Assembly (NCBI GenBank): GCA_030706015.1
Contig: JAUZPI010000006.1
Span: 24,867 to 88,866 of the forward strand
From: Bacillota bacterium
GTDB lineage: Bacteria > Bacillota > Clostridia > Clostridiales > Clostridiaceae
Length of the DNA stretch: 64,000 nucleotides
Direction of reading: 5' to 3'
Shown here: positions 43,473-51,800 of the stretch, piece after piece
Layout: each line of letters begins with the position of its first letter
Position numbering within the stretch: the stretch's first letter is position 1
Translations under genes and position numbers: made by a program
Notes under the pieces: model-generated
Database searches by the model: none
Told to the model about the DNA's origin: nothing
The model's input: only the letters and a program-made list of their open reading frames with translations

Positions 43473-44311
43473 TGAGTACAACTAAGGAAATTGTAAAAAA
43501 GCATGGATTTAAATTTACTAAGAGCCTGGGTCAAAATTTTTTAACGGATGATACTGTATTAGAAGATATAGTAACAGGTGCCGATATTACAGATGAAGAT
43601 TTTGTAATAGAAATCGGACCAGGGGTTGGAACTCTAACTAAGGAACTCTTAAAAAAGGCTAAATATGTATGTGCTATTGAATTGGATAGTGACCTTATAC
43701 CAATATTGGAAGAGGAACTTAGAGAGTATGATAATTTTCAGCTCATACATAAGGATGCAATGAAAGTAAATTTTGATGAAATTATAGGTAATGAGGCCTC
43801 AGTCAAATTTGTTGCTAATCTGCCATACTATGTAACAACGCCTATTATATCAAAGCTGCTTACAGGCGGGTATAACTTTAAGTCCTTAACAATAATGATT
43901 CAAAAAGAGGTGGCTGAAAGAATGGCAGCTGCACCAGATTGTAAGGAGTATGGAGCATTATCTATTCTGGCACAATACTATTGTAATACCTCCATTATAA
44001 GGAAGGTACCGCCATCCTGTTTTATTCCTCAGCCAAAGGTTGAATCAATAGTAATAAGATTGGATAAATTAACTGAACCTAAGGTTTTGGTAAAGGATGA
44101 AAAATTATTTTTTAGAATAGTTAGAGAAGCGTTTAACATGAGAAGAAAAACCTTATGGAATGCTCTTAAAAATTTAAAATATCCAAAAGAAATCATGGAG
44201 GAAGCATTTAGTAGTGCAAATATTGACCCAAAAAGAAGAGGAGAAACTCTTTCTTTATCGGAATTTGGTAAGCTTGCAGATGCTTTAAATGATTTAGGTG
44301 ATAACAAATAA
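43472..44311 (+). CDS. rsmA: 16S rRNA dimethyladenosine transferase
   Basis: The 279-residue methyltransferase has LGQNFLTDD, the SAM motif IEIGPGVGTLTKELL, the catalytic NLPYYVTTPI and the C-terminal PPSCFIPQPKVES segment. It dimethylates two adjacent adenines near the 3' end of 16S rRNA. Coupled to rnmV. Confidence 0.98.
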   Translation: MSTTKEIVKKHGFKFTKSLGQNFLTDDTVLEDIVTGADITDEDFVIEIGPGVGTLTKELLKKAKYVCAIELDSDLIPILEEELREYDNFQLIHKDAMKVNFDEIIGNEASVKFVANLPYYVTTPIISKLLTGGYNFKSLTIMIQKEVAERMAAAPDCKEYGALSILAQYYCNTSIIRKVPPSCFIPQPKVESIVIRLDKLTEPKVLVKDEKLFFRIVREAFNMRRKTLWNALKNLKYPKEIMEEAFSSANIDPKRRGETLSLSEFGKLADALNDLGDNK

Positions 44312-44373
44312 GTTCATTTTTTGTTATATTCCTCATATATTATAATAAACAAATAATTATGGGGGATAATGCA

Positions 44374-45792
44374 TTGTCAAGTAAGAAGGGTTATAGTAGA
44401 TATTTTATAATATTACAAGAAGATGAAAAAGGATACGGCTTAGCATCTGATAAACTACCTACTGGTTATGTTAAATTGGAAACCAAGAATGGTAAATGCA
44501 AAATTTCTTTTTATGTTCAGAATTTAAAGGGCGAAGGTAAACCGTATCATATGATGTTAATATGCAGTAAAAAAGATACTAAGGCTGTTATAAAACTTGA
44601 TGAGCTGAACATAGATGATTCGGGAAAAGCTGAAACTTGCTTGGAGTACCCTATTGACAATATTGGAAATTATAATATGACCGTAGATAAGGTAACTGGA
44701 GCTGCAATAGTTAAGGTTTCTGGTTCTGTCATAGCTGCACCAATGAGTGGATTTGTCACAACAGATATTCCCTTGGAGTGGAAGACATACCCTCTAATAG
44801 ATATACAAAATAAAAGAGGGGAAGAAGAAAACAAAGAACAAACTGTAGAGGAAAGCAATATATTTGAAAAATATGAAGAAGGCATTGAAAAGGTTAAAGA
44901 GGAATCGGATAGAAAAGAAGAAAATGAACAGGATTTAATAATCGAAGTCAAAGCTGATGAGAATAGAGAAGAATGTAAATTGGATATTGAGTATAATAGT
45001 GAAGAAGATCGGAATGAAAGGAATATAATTTCAGCTTCTAAACAAAAAGGAACGAAAGCAGCACCGGTAGAGACACCTAAAGCAGTTAGTCCAGAACAGG
45101 CTGCCCCAGAGGCAGCACCACCAGAGCAAATGGTTCCAGAAGCAACAGCACCTGAACAGGTAATGCCAGAGGCAGCAGTACCGAAAACTACCACACCAGA
45201 AGTAACTATCCCAGAAACTGTGGCTCCAGAAGAAATGCAATCAGAACAAAAGATACCTGAGGAGATAATAAGTGGTCTCAAAATAGACGAACTTAAGATA
45301 ACAGAAGAAGAAGAGTCTATATTTGAAGAAAAGAAAGAATGCAAACAAGATATGCCAATGGGAACATTAGGTGAATTTTTCAAAAAGCTGGCTGAAGGCT
45401 TTGAAGAGATAACAGGTGTCTGTGATGGAATAAAAACATGTAAGTGGTATAAGGTTCCTGTACGATACTTAAATAATATGTATGATATATCTGACTATAA
45501 TAAGTATACAATCGTATATTACCCTATGCTAGGATACTATCCTTATATAAGAAATCATGGACATTATATTCTAGGTTATAAATGTGATAAAGAAGGAAAC
45601 ATGAAATATCTTGTTTATGGTATTCCGGGAACTAAGAGTATTATGGATCAGCCTTTTGGAGGAAAATCAGGATTTGTAACATGGATTCCGAGCAAAAAGG
45701 TTACTAATTATGGAGATCAATTAGGTTACTGGCTTATGTTTTATGATTTTAAAACTTCTAACATTGTTGTACCAAAAAAGAAAAATCATTAA
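44374..45792 (+). CDS. Conserved clostridial protein with acidic and Pro-Glu-rich linker, unknown function
   Basis: A TTG at 44374 has 7 nt from GGGGGA (44361-44366); ATG 44359 overlaps that site. The 472-residue protein has an N-terminal beta-rich domain (KKGYSRYFIILQEDEKGYG to about residue 140), a highly acidic stretch, a Pro-Glu-Ala repeat region (nt about 45060-45250, PEQ/PEA/PET repeats) and a C-terminal domain rich in Tyr and Trp (YYPMLGYYPYIRNHGHYILG). There is no signal peptide. It follows rsmA as in other clostridia. No known family could be named; a spore or regulatory role is speculative. Confidence 0.75.
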   Translation: MSSKKGYSRYFIILQEDEKGYGLASDKLPTGYVKLETKNGKCKISFYVQNLKGEGKPYHMMLICSKKDTKAVIKLDELNIDDSGKAETCLEYPIDNIGNYNMTVDKVTGAAIVKVSGSVIAAPMSGFVTTDIPLEWKTYPLIDIQNKRGEEENKEQTVEESNIFEKYEEGIEKVKEESDRKEENEQDLIIEVKADENREECKLDIEYNSEEDRNERNIISASKQKGTKAAPVETPKAVSPEQAAPEAAPPEQMVPEATAPEQVMPEAAVPKTTTPEVTIPETVAPEEMQSEQKIPEEIISGLKIDELKITEEEESIFEEKKECKQDMPMGTLGEFFKKLAEGFEEITGVCDGIKTCKWYKVPVRYLNNMYDISDYNKYTIVYYPMLGYYPYIRNHGHYILGYKCDKEGNMKYLVYGIPGTKSIMDQPFGGKSGFVTWIPSKKVTNYGDQLGYWLMFYDFKTSNIVVPKKKNH

Positions 45793-45800
45793 CTTTATAT

Positions 45801-45836
45801 AAAACCCGTGAATTTATTTGAATTTGCGGGTTTTAA
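45801..45836 (+). terminator. Terminator after the Pro-Glu-rich gene
   Basis: AAAACCCG (45801-45808) and CGGGTTTT (45827-45834) with inner AATT/AATT pairs form the stem. Confidence 0.75.
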
Positions 45837-45934
45837 ATTATGAATTTAATTCATATAATTTACTACTAATGTGCACTTTGTATATGCTTTGGAGATTGTG
45901 TTGGAAATAAATGCATGTTGTGGAGGGAGATTGT

Positions 45935-46519
45935 ATGAATTTTATAGTAATAGACGGTAAAAAGCTAGGTGTACTAATTGTGGTTATAGGGCTAGTTGTA
46001 TTTTTGTTTGGAATAGGAGCTAGATTTGATAGCCAAATAAGATCTACATCCTTTATCCAGAGTAATACAAATACAATGAAGGAATTTAGTGCCCTTGACA
46101 ATAAAATCACTTATAAATTGCCTGTAAGATGGGAAACTGAAATTAAGCCATTTAACGGGCAAGAAATACTATATCATAATAATTTTACTAGCGATGATAA
46201 CGCTATTCATGGTTTTGTACAAGTTTGGAATTCTAAGGGAGACTTGAAAGCATTCTTATTAAGTAGTAAAGAGATTGCAGAAAAACAAAATGAAATAAAG
46301 GATTATAACATTAAGGAAGTATCTGTAAATGGGAAGAGTGGATATCTAGTAACATACAAAATGAAAACTAATGGTAATGTATACTATCAGGCGTATGAAT
46401 ACTTTATTAGTGACTCAAATAACTTTGTAAGATTCTCTTTTTATGTGCTGGATAAAGATTTTAAAGAAGCCATGCCCGAACTATTTAAAAAAATAGTTAA
46501 TACATTAAAGAACTCATAA
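45935..46519 (+). CDS. Membrane-anchored PsbP-like protein, unknown function
   Basis: The ATG at 45935 follows TGGAGGGAG. The 194-residue protein has one N-terminal membrane segment (LGVLIVVIGLVVFLFGIGA) and an outer domain resembling the PsbP-like/DUF1795 fold (ITYKLPVRWETE, GKSGYLVTYKM, FVRFSFYV, then a final helix). It is probably anchored outside the membrane. Function unknown. Confidence 0.7.
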   Translation: MNFIVIDGKKLGVLIVVIGLVVFLFGIGARFDSQIRSTSFIQSNTNTMKEFSALDNKITYKLPVRWETEIKPFNGQEILYHNNFTSDDNAIHGFVQVWNSKGDLKAFLLSSKEIAEKQNEIKDYNIKEVSVNGKSGYLVTYKMKTNGNVYYQAYEYFISDSNNFVRFSFYVLDKDFKEAMPELFKKIVNTLKNS

Positions 46520-46558
46520 TTAAGGTTTACTTTAGCCCACATATAGTATTATAATTTT

Positions 46559-46590
46559 AGAAGAAGAATTAAAGCTTCTTCTATTTTTAT
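46559..46590 (+). terminator. Terminator after the PsbP-like gene
   Basis: AGAAGAAG (46559-46566) pairs with CTTCTTCT (46575-46582), followed by ATTTTTATT. Confidence 0.75.
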
Positions 46591-46659
46591 TGCGATTTAA
46601 TAAAAATTTAAACAACAAATATAAAAAAAATACGCGATTGTTAAGGGAAGTGAATACTA

Positions 46660-47484
46660 TTGAAAAAGAAACTATCTATTGCATTACTTTGCACTTTAAT
46701 TATATGCATATTTTCAGGATGCAGTAAATTGGATCAACTACAAGTTAAAATGGGTATGAAAAACACAGATTTTGACTATATGAAGCAAGGTAATATTAAG
46801 CAAATAGTAATACAAAATACAAGAGACCAAGGTTTTTGTTTTATCGTTTCTGATCCAAAGGCTATTATGGAGATATATGATATTTTATCAACTGCCAAGC
46901 CGGTATCAACAAAGTCAAGCCTAAAGCCAGATTATATATTTAAAATAACTGATAGCTCAGGTAAGGAATATCAATTTAATTATATTGCTGGTTTAGATAA
47001 AAAGGACGGAGGTAACCTTTATAACGATAGCAATATATATGTGGTTTCCGGACGTATTGATACAGATATTATCCAGATTTTTGGAGAAGATGTTAGAAAA
47101 CCACCAAAGGATTTTAGTGAGCTTTACTATAAATTTATATTACAAGCCTTGGATAAATATAGACAGTCTAATGATAAAGCTGGAACTGTGGGTATTGATA
47201 TAAATAATGATGTTGAAATAGGAAAGTATATACTTTCAACTGATTTAGATGATTTTAAAAAATCGCTTCCAAGCAATACTCAGCTTTTAGAGAGTCAGGA
47301 TCAAAATACAGATATAGTTGAAAGTATAGTTACACAAGGTTATAAATGGGATTTATATAAAGCAGAAATAACCTTTAAAGATAAAAAGAACAATACTGAA
47401 GTGAAATATTACTTGGTATACAGTTATGATAGTAAAAGCGGCTGGTCCGAAAAGCTAGATACTACAAAACCAAAAGACTTTTAA
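46660..47484 (+). CDS. Lipoprotein of unknown function
   Basis: A TTG start at 46660 follows AAGGGAAGTG. The 274-residue product begins with a lipoprotein signal (MKKKLSIALLCTLIICIF) and the lipobox SGC. The mature part has two similar-sized regions and no recognised domain; it may resemble YtrH/DUF5301-type outer lipoproteins (YIFKITDSSGKEYQFNYI). It is probably monocistronic. Confidence 0.75.
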   Translation: MKKKLSIALLCTLIICIFSGCSKLDQLQVKMGMKNTDFDYMKQGNIKQIVIQNTRDQGFCFIVSDPKAIMEIYDILSTAKPVSTKSSLKPDYIFKITDSSGKEYQFNYIAGLDKKDGGNLYNDSNIYVVSGRIDTDIIQIFGEDVRKPPKDFSELYYKFILQALDKYRQSNDKAGTVGIDINNDVEIGKYILSTDLDDFKKSLPSNTQLLESQDQNTDIVESIVTQGYKWDLYKAEITFKDKKNNTEVKYYLVYSYDSKSGWSEKLDTTKPKDF

Positions 47485-47549
47485 AGAATTGTACTTTCTA
47501 TAATACTTAAGTAAAATGATTAAATTATAATTAGCTGATTATTAAAAAA

Positions 47550-47579
47550 TAGACATAAGATGAGTCAATCTTGTATAAT
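47550..47579 (+). promoter_or_regulatory. Promoter of the Mrp ATPase gene
   Basis: TAGACA (47550-47555) and TATAAT (47574-47579) are 18 nt apart, 46 nt before the start codon. Confidence 0.6.
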
Positions 47580-47625
47580 ATAACCATAACGCAAGTTTCG
47601 CTCAAATACTGAAAGGGGTCTTAAT

Positions 47626-48471
47626 ATGAGTAATTGTGATAGTTGTGGAAGTAAAGGTAAATGCTCTAGCGGTGAAGCGGGATGTTCAAAGGCATTTCCT
47701 AAGTATGGAAACATAAAAAAAATAATTGGGGTTATAAGTGGTAAAGGTGGAGTAGGAAAATCTACAGTTACGGGAATACTTGCTGTTCAACTTCAAAAGG
47801 CAGGTTACAAGGTAGGTATACTCGATGCAGATATAACAGGACCTTCTATGCCAAGGTTCTTCGGTATAAATGAAAAAAGAGCACAAATAATTCAAGCAGA
47901 AGGGCAGGAAGAGTTTAAATTTGTTCCTGTGCAAACTGAACTTGGAATTAAGGTCATGTCGCTAAATCTTTTAATTGAAAATGAAGACGAACCAGTTATA
48001 TGGCGTGGACCTGTTATTACAGGAGTACTAGAACAAATGTATAGAGATGCGGCATGGGAAGAAATTGACTACTTATTAATTGATATGCCTCCTGGAACTG
48101 GAGATGTAGCTCTAACTGTTATGCAAAAAATACCCGTTGATGGAATGGTAGTAGTATCAACTCCACAAGATATGGTATCTATGATAGTTAAAAAGGTAGT
48201 TATAATGGCTGAAAAAATGAAAGCAAACGTACTGGGTGTAGTGGAAAATATGTCATATGTAAAATGCGGCAAGTGCGGAGAAAAAATGCGAGTATTCAGC
48301 AAAAAATCTGCTGAAGAACAAGCTCAGTATTTAGGATTACCTCTGCTAGCTGAGATGCCTATAAATTTAGATCTAGTGGAAAGTTTAGAAAATGGTTCAG
48401 CGGAACAATATGTAAATGATAATCCGGAATATGAAAGTTTAATTAATAGTTTTATGAAACAATTGGGTTAA
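47626..48471 (+). CDS. Mrp/NBP35-family iron-sulfur carrier ATPase
   Basis: The 281-residue protein has a Cys-rich N-terminus (NCDSCGSKGKCSS), the deviant Walker A GKGGVGKST, DADITGPSMP, IDMPPGTGDVALTV and the CxxC pair KCGKCGE that bridges a 4Fe-4S cluster between two subunits. It loads or transfers Fe-S clusters onto apo-proteins. AAAGGGG precedes the ATG. The ferredoxin gene downstream is a plausible client but has its own spacing. Confidence 0.93.
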   Translation: MSNCDSCGSKGKCSSGEAGCSKAFPKYGNIKKIIGVISGKGGVGKSTVTGILAVQLQKAGYKVGILDADITGPSMPRFFGINEKRAQIIQAEGQEEFKFVPVQTELGIKVMSLNLLIENEDEPVIWRGPVITGVLEQMYRDAAWEEIDYLLIDMPPGTGDVALTVMQKIPVDGMVVVSTPQDMVSMIVKKVVIMAEKMKANVLGVVENMSYVKCGKCGEKMRVFSKKSAEEQAQYLGLPLLAEMPINLDLVESLENGSAEQYVNDNPEYESLINSFMKQLG

Positions 48472-48480
48472 AGTAATTAT

Positions 48481-48525
48481 GACATGTAATCAGTATCCTT
48501 AGAGGAAAGATTACATGTCTTTTTA
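48481..48525 (+). terminator. Terminator after the Mrp gene
   Basis: GACATGTAATC (48481-48491) pairs with GATTACATGTC (48509-48519), followed by TTTTTA. Confidence 0.9.
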
Positions 48526-48675
48526 CTATATAGGAAAATATAAATTACCTGTTTAGTGAAGTGAACCGCAGTCAACGTGCTACAGAACTCTTTTTATTGA
48601 ATATTTATAGGGCAATTAGCTAATAATAGTTTCATACGTTCGTTATTATTACATATTTAAAAGGAGATGTATTTT

Positions 48676-48864
48676 ATGAATGCACATGTAGATAAGGAAA
48701 CTTGTATAGGATGTGGTTTATGCCCTAGCATTTGTCCAGAAGTGTTTGAAATGCAAGATGATGGTAAAGCAGGAGAAATTACAGATGAAGTACCAGGTGG
48801 TGCTGAAGAACCAGCTCAAGAAGCAGCTAACAGCTGTCCAGTTAATGCAATAGAAGTTGGTTAG
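48676..48864 (+). CDS. Ferredoxin, single [4Fe-4S] cluster
   Basis: The ATG at 48676 has proper spacing from AAGGAG; ATG 48667 overlaps it. The 62-residue protein has ETCIGCGLCPSICPE and a distal SCPVNAIEVG, giving four Cys for one 4Fe-4S cluster; the second half has no complete cluster motif. It is the short acidic type found in clostridia, an electron carrier of low potential. Confidence 0.96.
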   Translation: MNAHVDKETCIGCGLCPSICPEVFEMQDDGKAGEITDEVPGGAEEPAQEAANSCPVNAIEVG

Positions 48865-48911
48865 TTTACGGAAGAAATATTAAAATAAAGGGCAATGATT
48901 ATAATTATATA

Positions 48912-48950
48912 AAATGAACTATCCTAAAGAAATCTTGGGATAGTTCATTT
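48912..48950. terminator. Bidirectional terminator between ferredoxin and thiT
   Basis: AAATGAACTATCC (48912-48924) and GGATAGTTCATTT (48938-48950) form a perfect 13-bp stem between convergent genes. Confidence 0.85.
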
Positions 48951-48956
48951 TATATT

Positions 48957-49568
48957 TTATTTAGTTAGTTTACTAAGATGCTTTAATGGCAGGATGGAGA
49001 TAATGACGATGCAGATTAGTCCATCAATTAACATATATGTACCGTTATATAGCAATGAATATAGATATGGTGACATACCTTTAGGAGCATAGCTAGCCCA
49101 GAAAACAACACCTGCAATAAAATGACATAAAAATCTAGAAAATATGCCTATGAAACTTCCTAATATTTTATTTTCTCCAAAATATCCGGCTAAGCCTAAA
49201 GCCATAAAAGGTAATGGGTAATCAAAGAGCACTTGTATTGGATGAAGTACATAAGGACCCATAATAAAATTTATTATTCCAAATAAGAATCCTGTTAGGA
49301 ATCCCAGTGATGGACCATAGATGAATGAAATTAACAATATAGGAACCATGCTTCCAAGAGTTACACTTCCACCATAGGGAGCATCAAATATCTTAAAAAT
49401 CCTAAGTACAGTAGCTAAGGCTAAAGCAAGTCCAATTTGAGCTGTGATTTTTGCGCTTAGCTTCACCCTGCTTATTTTAATAAAGGCAAGTGTAAATAGT
49501 AAAATTGCCAGCAGAGTATAAATTGAAGTAGGGTGTTTTAGTATCTCGTATAGATTTTGTAATAACAT
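48957..49568 (-). CDS. thiT: Thiamine ECF transporter S component ThiT
   Basis: The 203-residue membrane protein matches ThiT: PYGGSVTLGSMVPILL, GPYVLHPIQVLFDYPLPF, FCHFIAGVVFWASYAP-like LCHFIAGVVFWASYAP and YSLLYNGTYML. It binds thiamine with high affinity and uses the shared ECF energising module encoded elsewhere. GGAGG precedes the start. Unusually the leader is only about 55 nt and holds a small hairpin rather than a recognisable full TPP riboswitch. Confidence 0.92.
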   Translation of the reverse strand: MLLQNLYEILKHPTSIYTLLAILLFTLAFIKISRVKLSAKITAQIGLALALATVLRIFKIFDAPYGGSVTLGSMVPILLISFIYGPSLGFLTGFLFGIINFIMGPYVLHPIQVLFDYPLPFMALGLAGYFGENKILGSFIGIFSRFLCHFIAGVVFWASYAPKGMSPYLYSLLYNGTYMLIDGLICIVIISILPLKHLSKLTK

Positions 49569-49590
49569 TTTATACCTCCAAAAAATAATA

Positions 49591-49657
49591 GCGAAGGGGA
49601 AAAATGCACCCCTACGCGAAACTTCTTAATTTTAGAATGTTTTTTAAAAAAAGTCAA
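49591..49657 (-). promoter_or_regulatory. thiT promoter and leader hairpin
   Basis: On the minus strand TTGACT (49657-49652) and TAAAAT (49634-49629) are 17 nt apart, overlapping the end of the upstream small gene. The transcript then forms GCGTAGGGG/CCCCTTCGC (49617-49591, one mismatched pair). TAGGGGTGC resembles the start of a TPP riboswitch but the remainder is absent. Confidence 0.6.
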
Positions 49658-49823
49658 CTAGTTTATCATTTGCTAAAGGGATATGCGGTGACATCTCAAC
49701 ATCAATAACATCGCCAATCCTTGAATTTTTAGGGATGCGAGAAACATTGATATCCATGGTTGTTCCATCTTCAAAGTTTATAAATGCGTCTGTGCTGTTC
49801 AAATCTATAATTCTTCCTACCAT
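49644..49823 (-). CDS. Small conserved-looking protein, 59 residues
   Basis: ATG at 49823 follows GAGGTGAG. The product (starting MVGRIIDLNSTDAFINFEDG) looks like one small beta-barrel, resembling short clostridial proteins of the DUF3006-like type, with FEDGTTMDINVSRIP as the central part. It reads in the same direction as thiT, 75 nt upstream of its start, and the thiT promoter overlaps its last codons. Function unknown. Confidence 0.7.
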   Translation of the reverse strand: MVGRIIDLNSTDAFINFEDGTTMDINVSRIPKNSRIGDVIDVEMSPHIPLANDKLVDFF

Positions 49824-49894
49824 ACTCTCACCTCAACAAAAATAAATAATAGAATCTAATCACTAACTATTCTCTACACAAATCGATGAAATAT

Positions 49895-50142
49895 ACACAA
49901 ATCTTCCCTCCCAATCTCAGATTGGGCTTTCATTCACTAACCTATGTGGAGAACACTGTACCTATCAGTATTTTGTTAGTATAAAGATATCATACACAAA
50001 TTAATCCTCTCGACCTCAGGTCGAGCCTTCATTCATTAACCGATGTGGAGAACGCTGTACCTATTAGTATTTTGTTATTATGAAGATATCACACACAAAT
50101 AAACCCTCCCAATCTCAGATTGGGCTTTCATTCACTAACCGT
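49895..50142. repeat. 99-bp tandem repeat (2.5 copies) with covarying palindromic core
   Basis: Copies begin with ACACAAAT at 49895, 49994 and 50093 (partial, to about 50142); a further ACACAAAT at 49876 may be a decayed one. Each copy has a palindrome near its start: CCCAATCTCAGATTGGG in copies 1 and 3, but TCGACCTCAGGTCGA in copy 2, where both arms changed together. Flanks such as ATGTGGAGAAC and CTGTACCTAT are conserved. There is no protein-coding explanation. The rest of 49824-50282 holds only the leader of the GGDEF gene. Confidence 0.88.
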
Positions 50143-50282
50143 TAGCTATTAAGTGTGTCGTATACTTTTTTGATGTTTTTTACAGTTTTTGTATTAGATC
50201 GCTAGTTAAGGTGAATATGTATATATAAAGCTTATAAATGTTGATGTTCGGGTTAAAAATTGAGTACTGCGAGGTGAGGAAA

Positions 50283-51428
50283 ATGGAGTACAAATTTAAA
50301 TTATACCTAATTATTATAGGACTATTATGCTTGATTTTCTATCAGCTATTCTTGTATTTGGATATTAGGTATAGGCTATACTGTATAAAGAAAATTCGAA
50401 AATGTGTTAATAGTATTAGTGAGGGGATGTACAAGGCTGGAAGGGCAGAAGAAGTATATATGCTTCTGCTGAACAAGGTGATGAATTTAATTCCAAATGC
50501 AGACAGGGGAAGCATTTTAATAAAAAATGAACAAGGGGGATGGCGCATAGGCGCATTGAAAGGATATTCTAAAGAATCCTTTGAGGTAAAGCAGAAGAAT
50601 GGGGATATAGTATTCCACAACAAGAGCACAAACAATAAAAAGATTATAAAAAAGTGCCAATTAGCAAACAGAGTATATATTAGCGAGTGCTATTTTCCTC
50701 TATTGTCTACATTAATAAGAAGCAATAAAAGCTCAATAATAAGTATACCAATTTACATAAATGCAAAATTATTAGGTGTACTTAGTGTAGAAAGTAAAGA
50801 AACAGTCACTGCTTTTAGTAATAGAGATAGTATAGTTATAAACTATTTAGTACAAGAACTGGAACAGGTATTAATCCACTTCTTTATTCAAGACAGTTTT
50901 AAGTCCATGGCTACATATGATGAACTAACTGGACTATATAATAGGAGAAAGCTTAGACAATTACTGTCAATTGAATTGTGTAATAATAAGAAAGAGAAGA
51001 TGAACACTTATATTGTACTTTTAGATCTAGATAATTTTAAGAGTATCAATGATAAGCATGGGCATAAGGCTGGGGATGCAGCATTAAAATATTTTGCGGA
51101 TGCCATGAGAAAAATTATAACTGGGGAAAATATATATGGCAGATTATCTGGAGACGAGTTTATTATAGTCTTTAAAAATTGTACAGAGGAGCAAGTAAAA
51201 ATCCTGCTGCACAATTTAAGAGATAAGCTTAGACAGGGTAAATTTAAATATGGCAATATAGGCTTCAGTTATGGAGCATACTGCATACCTAAGGATGAGA
51301 ATGTTTCTGTAGACGAAATAATATGCAGGGCAGACAAAAATATGTACTATGATAAACTAAGAAAGCGAAGAAAATCAAAGCAGTGCAATGCTATAGATGC
51401 TGAAATTGAAACAATCAATATAAATTAA
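50283..51428 (+). CDS. GAF-GGDEF diguanylate cyclase, membrane-anchored
   Basis: The ATG at 50283 follows GAGGTGAGG. The 381-residue protein has an N-terminal membrane segment (LYLIIIGLLCLIFYQLFLYL), a GAF-like sensory domain (about residues 50-205, NADRGSILIKNE and SIPIYINAKLLGVLSVES) and a C-terminal GGDEF domain (YDELTGLYNRRKLR, LDLDNFKSINDKHGHKAGD). The active-site loop is RLSGDEF, the SGDEF variant that is often still active. It would make cyclic di-GMP. No inhibitory RxxD site was identified with confidence. Confidence 0.92.
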   Translation: MEYKFKLYLIIIGLLCLIFYQLFLYLDIRYRLYCIKKIRKCVNSISEGMYKAGRAEEVYMLLLNKVMNLIPNADRGSILIKNEQGGWRIGALKGYSKESFEVKQKNGDIVFHNKSTNNKKIIKKCQLANRVYISECYFPLLSTLIRSNKSSIISIPIYINAKLLGVLSVESKETVTAFSNRDSIVINYLVQELEQVLIHFFIQDSFKSMATYDELTGLYNRRKLRQLLSIELCNNKKEKMNTYIVLLDLDNFKSINDKHGHKAGDAALKYFADAMRKIITGENIYGRLSGDEFIIVFKNCTEEQVKILLHNLRDKLRQGKFKYGNIGFSYGAYCIPKDENVSVDEIICRADKNMYYDKLRKRRKSKQCNAIDAEIETININ

Positions 51429-51673
51429 AACATATGGTTAATTTCAAGAAAAAAGAAGCATATAGCAGAATTTATACATTATTGCCAGGTATATAACAAT
51501 AGTGCATAAATTTTTGCTATATATTTTTTGTGGTTTTATGTTATAATGAACTCAACATAAAGTAGTAAATGCTTAAGCAATTTATACTAATTGTAAAGGT
51601 TTGTAATTGTAATAATCGGTGTCATTGATAATTATTTTTGAAAATATCTCGAAATATTAAGAAAAAAAACCTA
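51429..51673. other. Intergenic region, nothing recognised
   Basis: AT-rich sequence between the GGDEF gene and the sugar-transport promoter; no gene, terminator of good quality or RNA element is seen. Confidence 0.5.
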
Positions 51674-51702
51674 TTGACTCAGAATAAATTATGATATATA
51701 AT
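51674..51702 (+). promoter_or_regulatory. Promoter of the maltose-type ABC operon
   Basis: TTGACT (51674-51679) and TATAAT (51697-51702) are 17 nt apart. Confidence 0.85.
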
Positions 51703-51714
51703 TTACTTATACAG

Positions 51715-51728
51715 TGCAAACGATTGCA
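51715..51728 (+). promoter_or_regulatory. cre or LacI-type operator (TGCAAACGATTGCA)
   Basis: The 14-bp sequence is a near-palindrome (6 of 7 pairs) just after the expected transcription start. It fits the CcpA cre pattern TGNAANCGNTNNCA and equally a MalR/LacI-family operator. Either would repress the ABC operon, linking it to sugar supply. Confidence 0.75.
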
Positions 51729-51800
51729 ACTGCAATCAAAAAATCAGTGAAAAAATATATAATTATAAATAATTTTTTTAAACTTAAGGGGGAAATTATT

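Noticed and set aside
44670..45383. A 237-codon open frame on the minus strand
   Set aside because: It is antisense to the Pro-Glu-rich gene; its openness comes from the biased codons of the acidic and Pro repeats, and its product is an implausible Ser-rich string.
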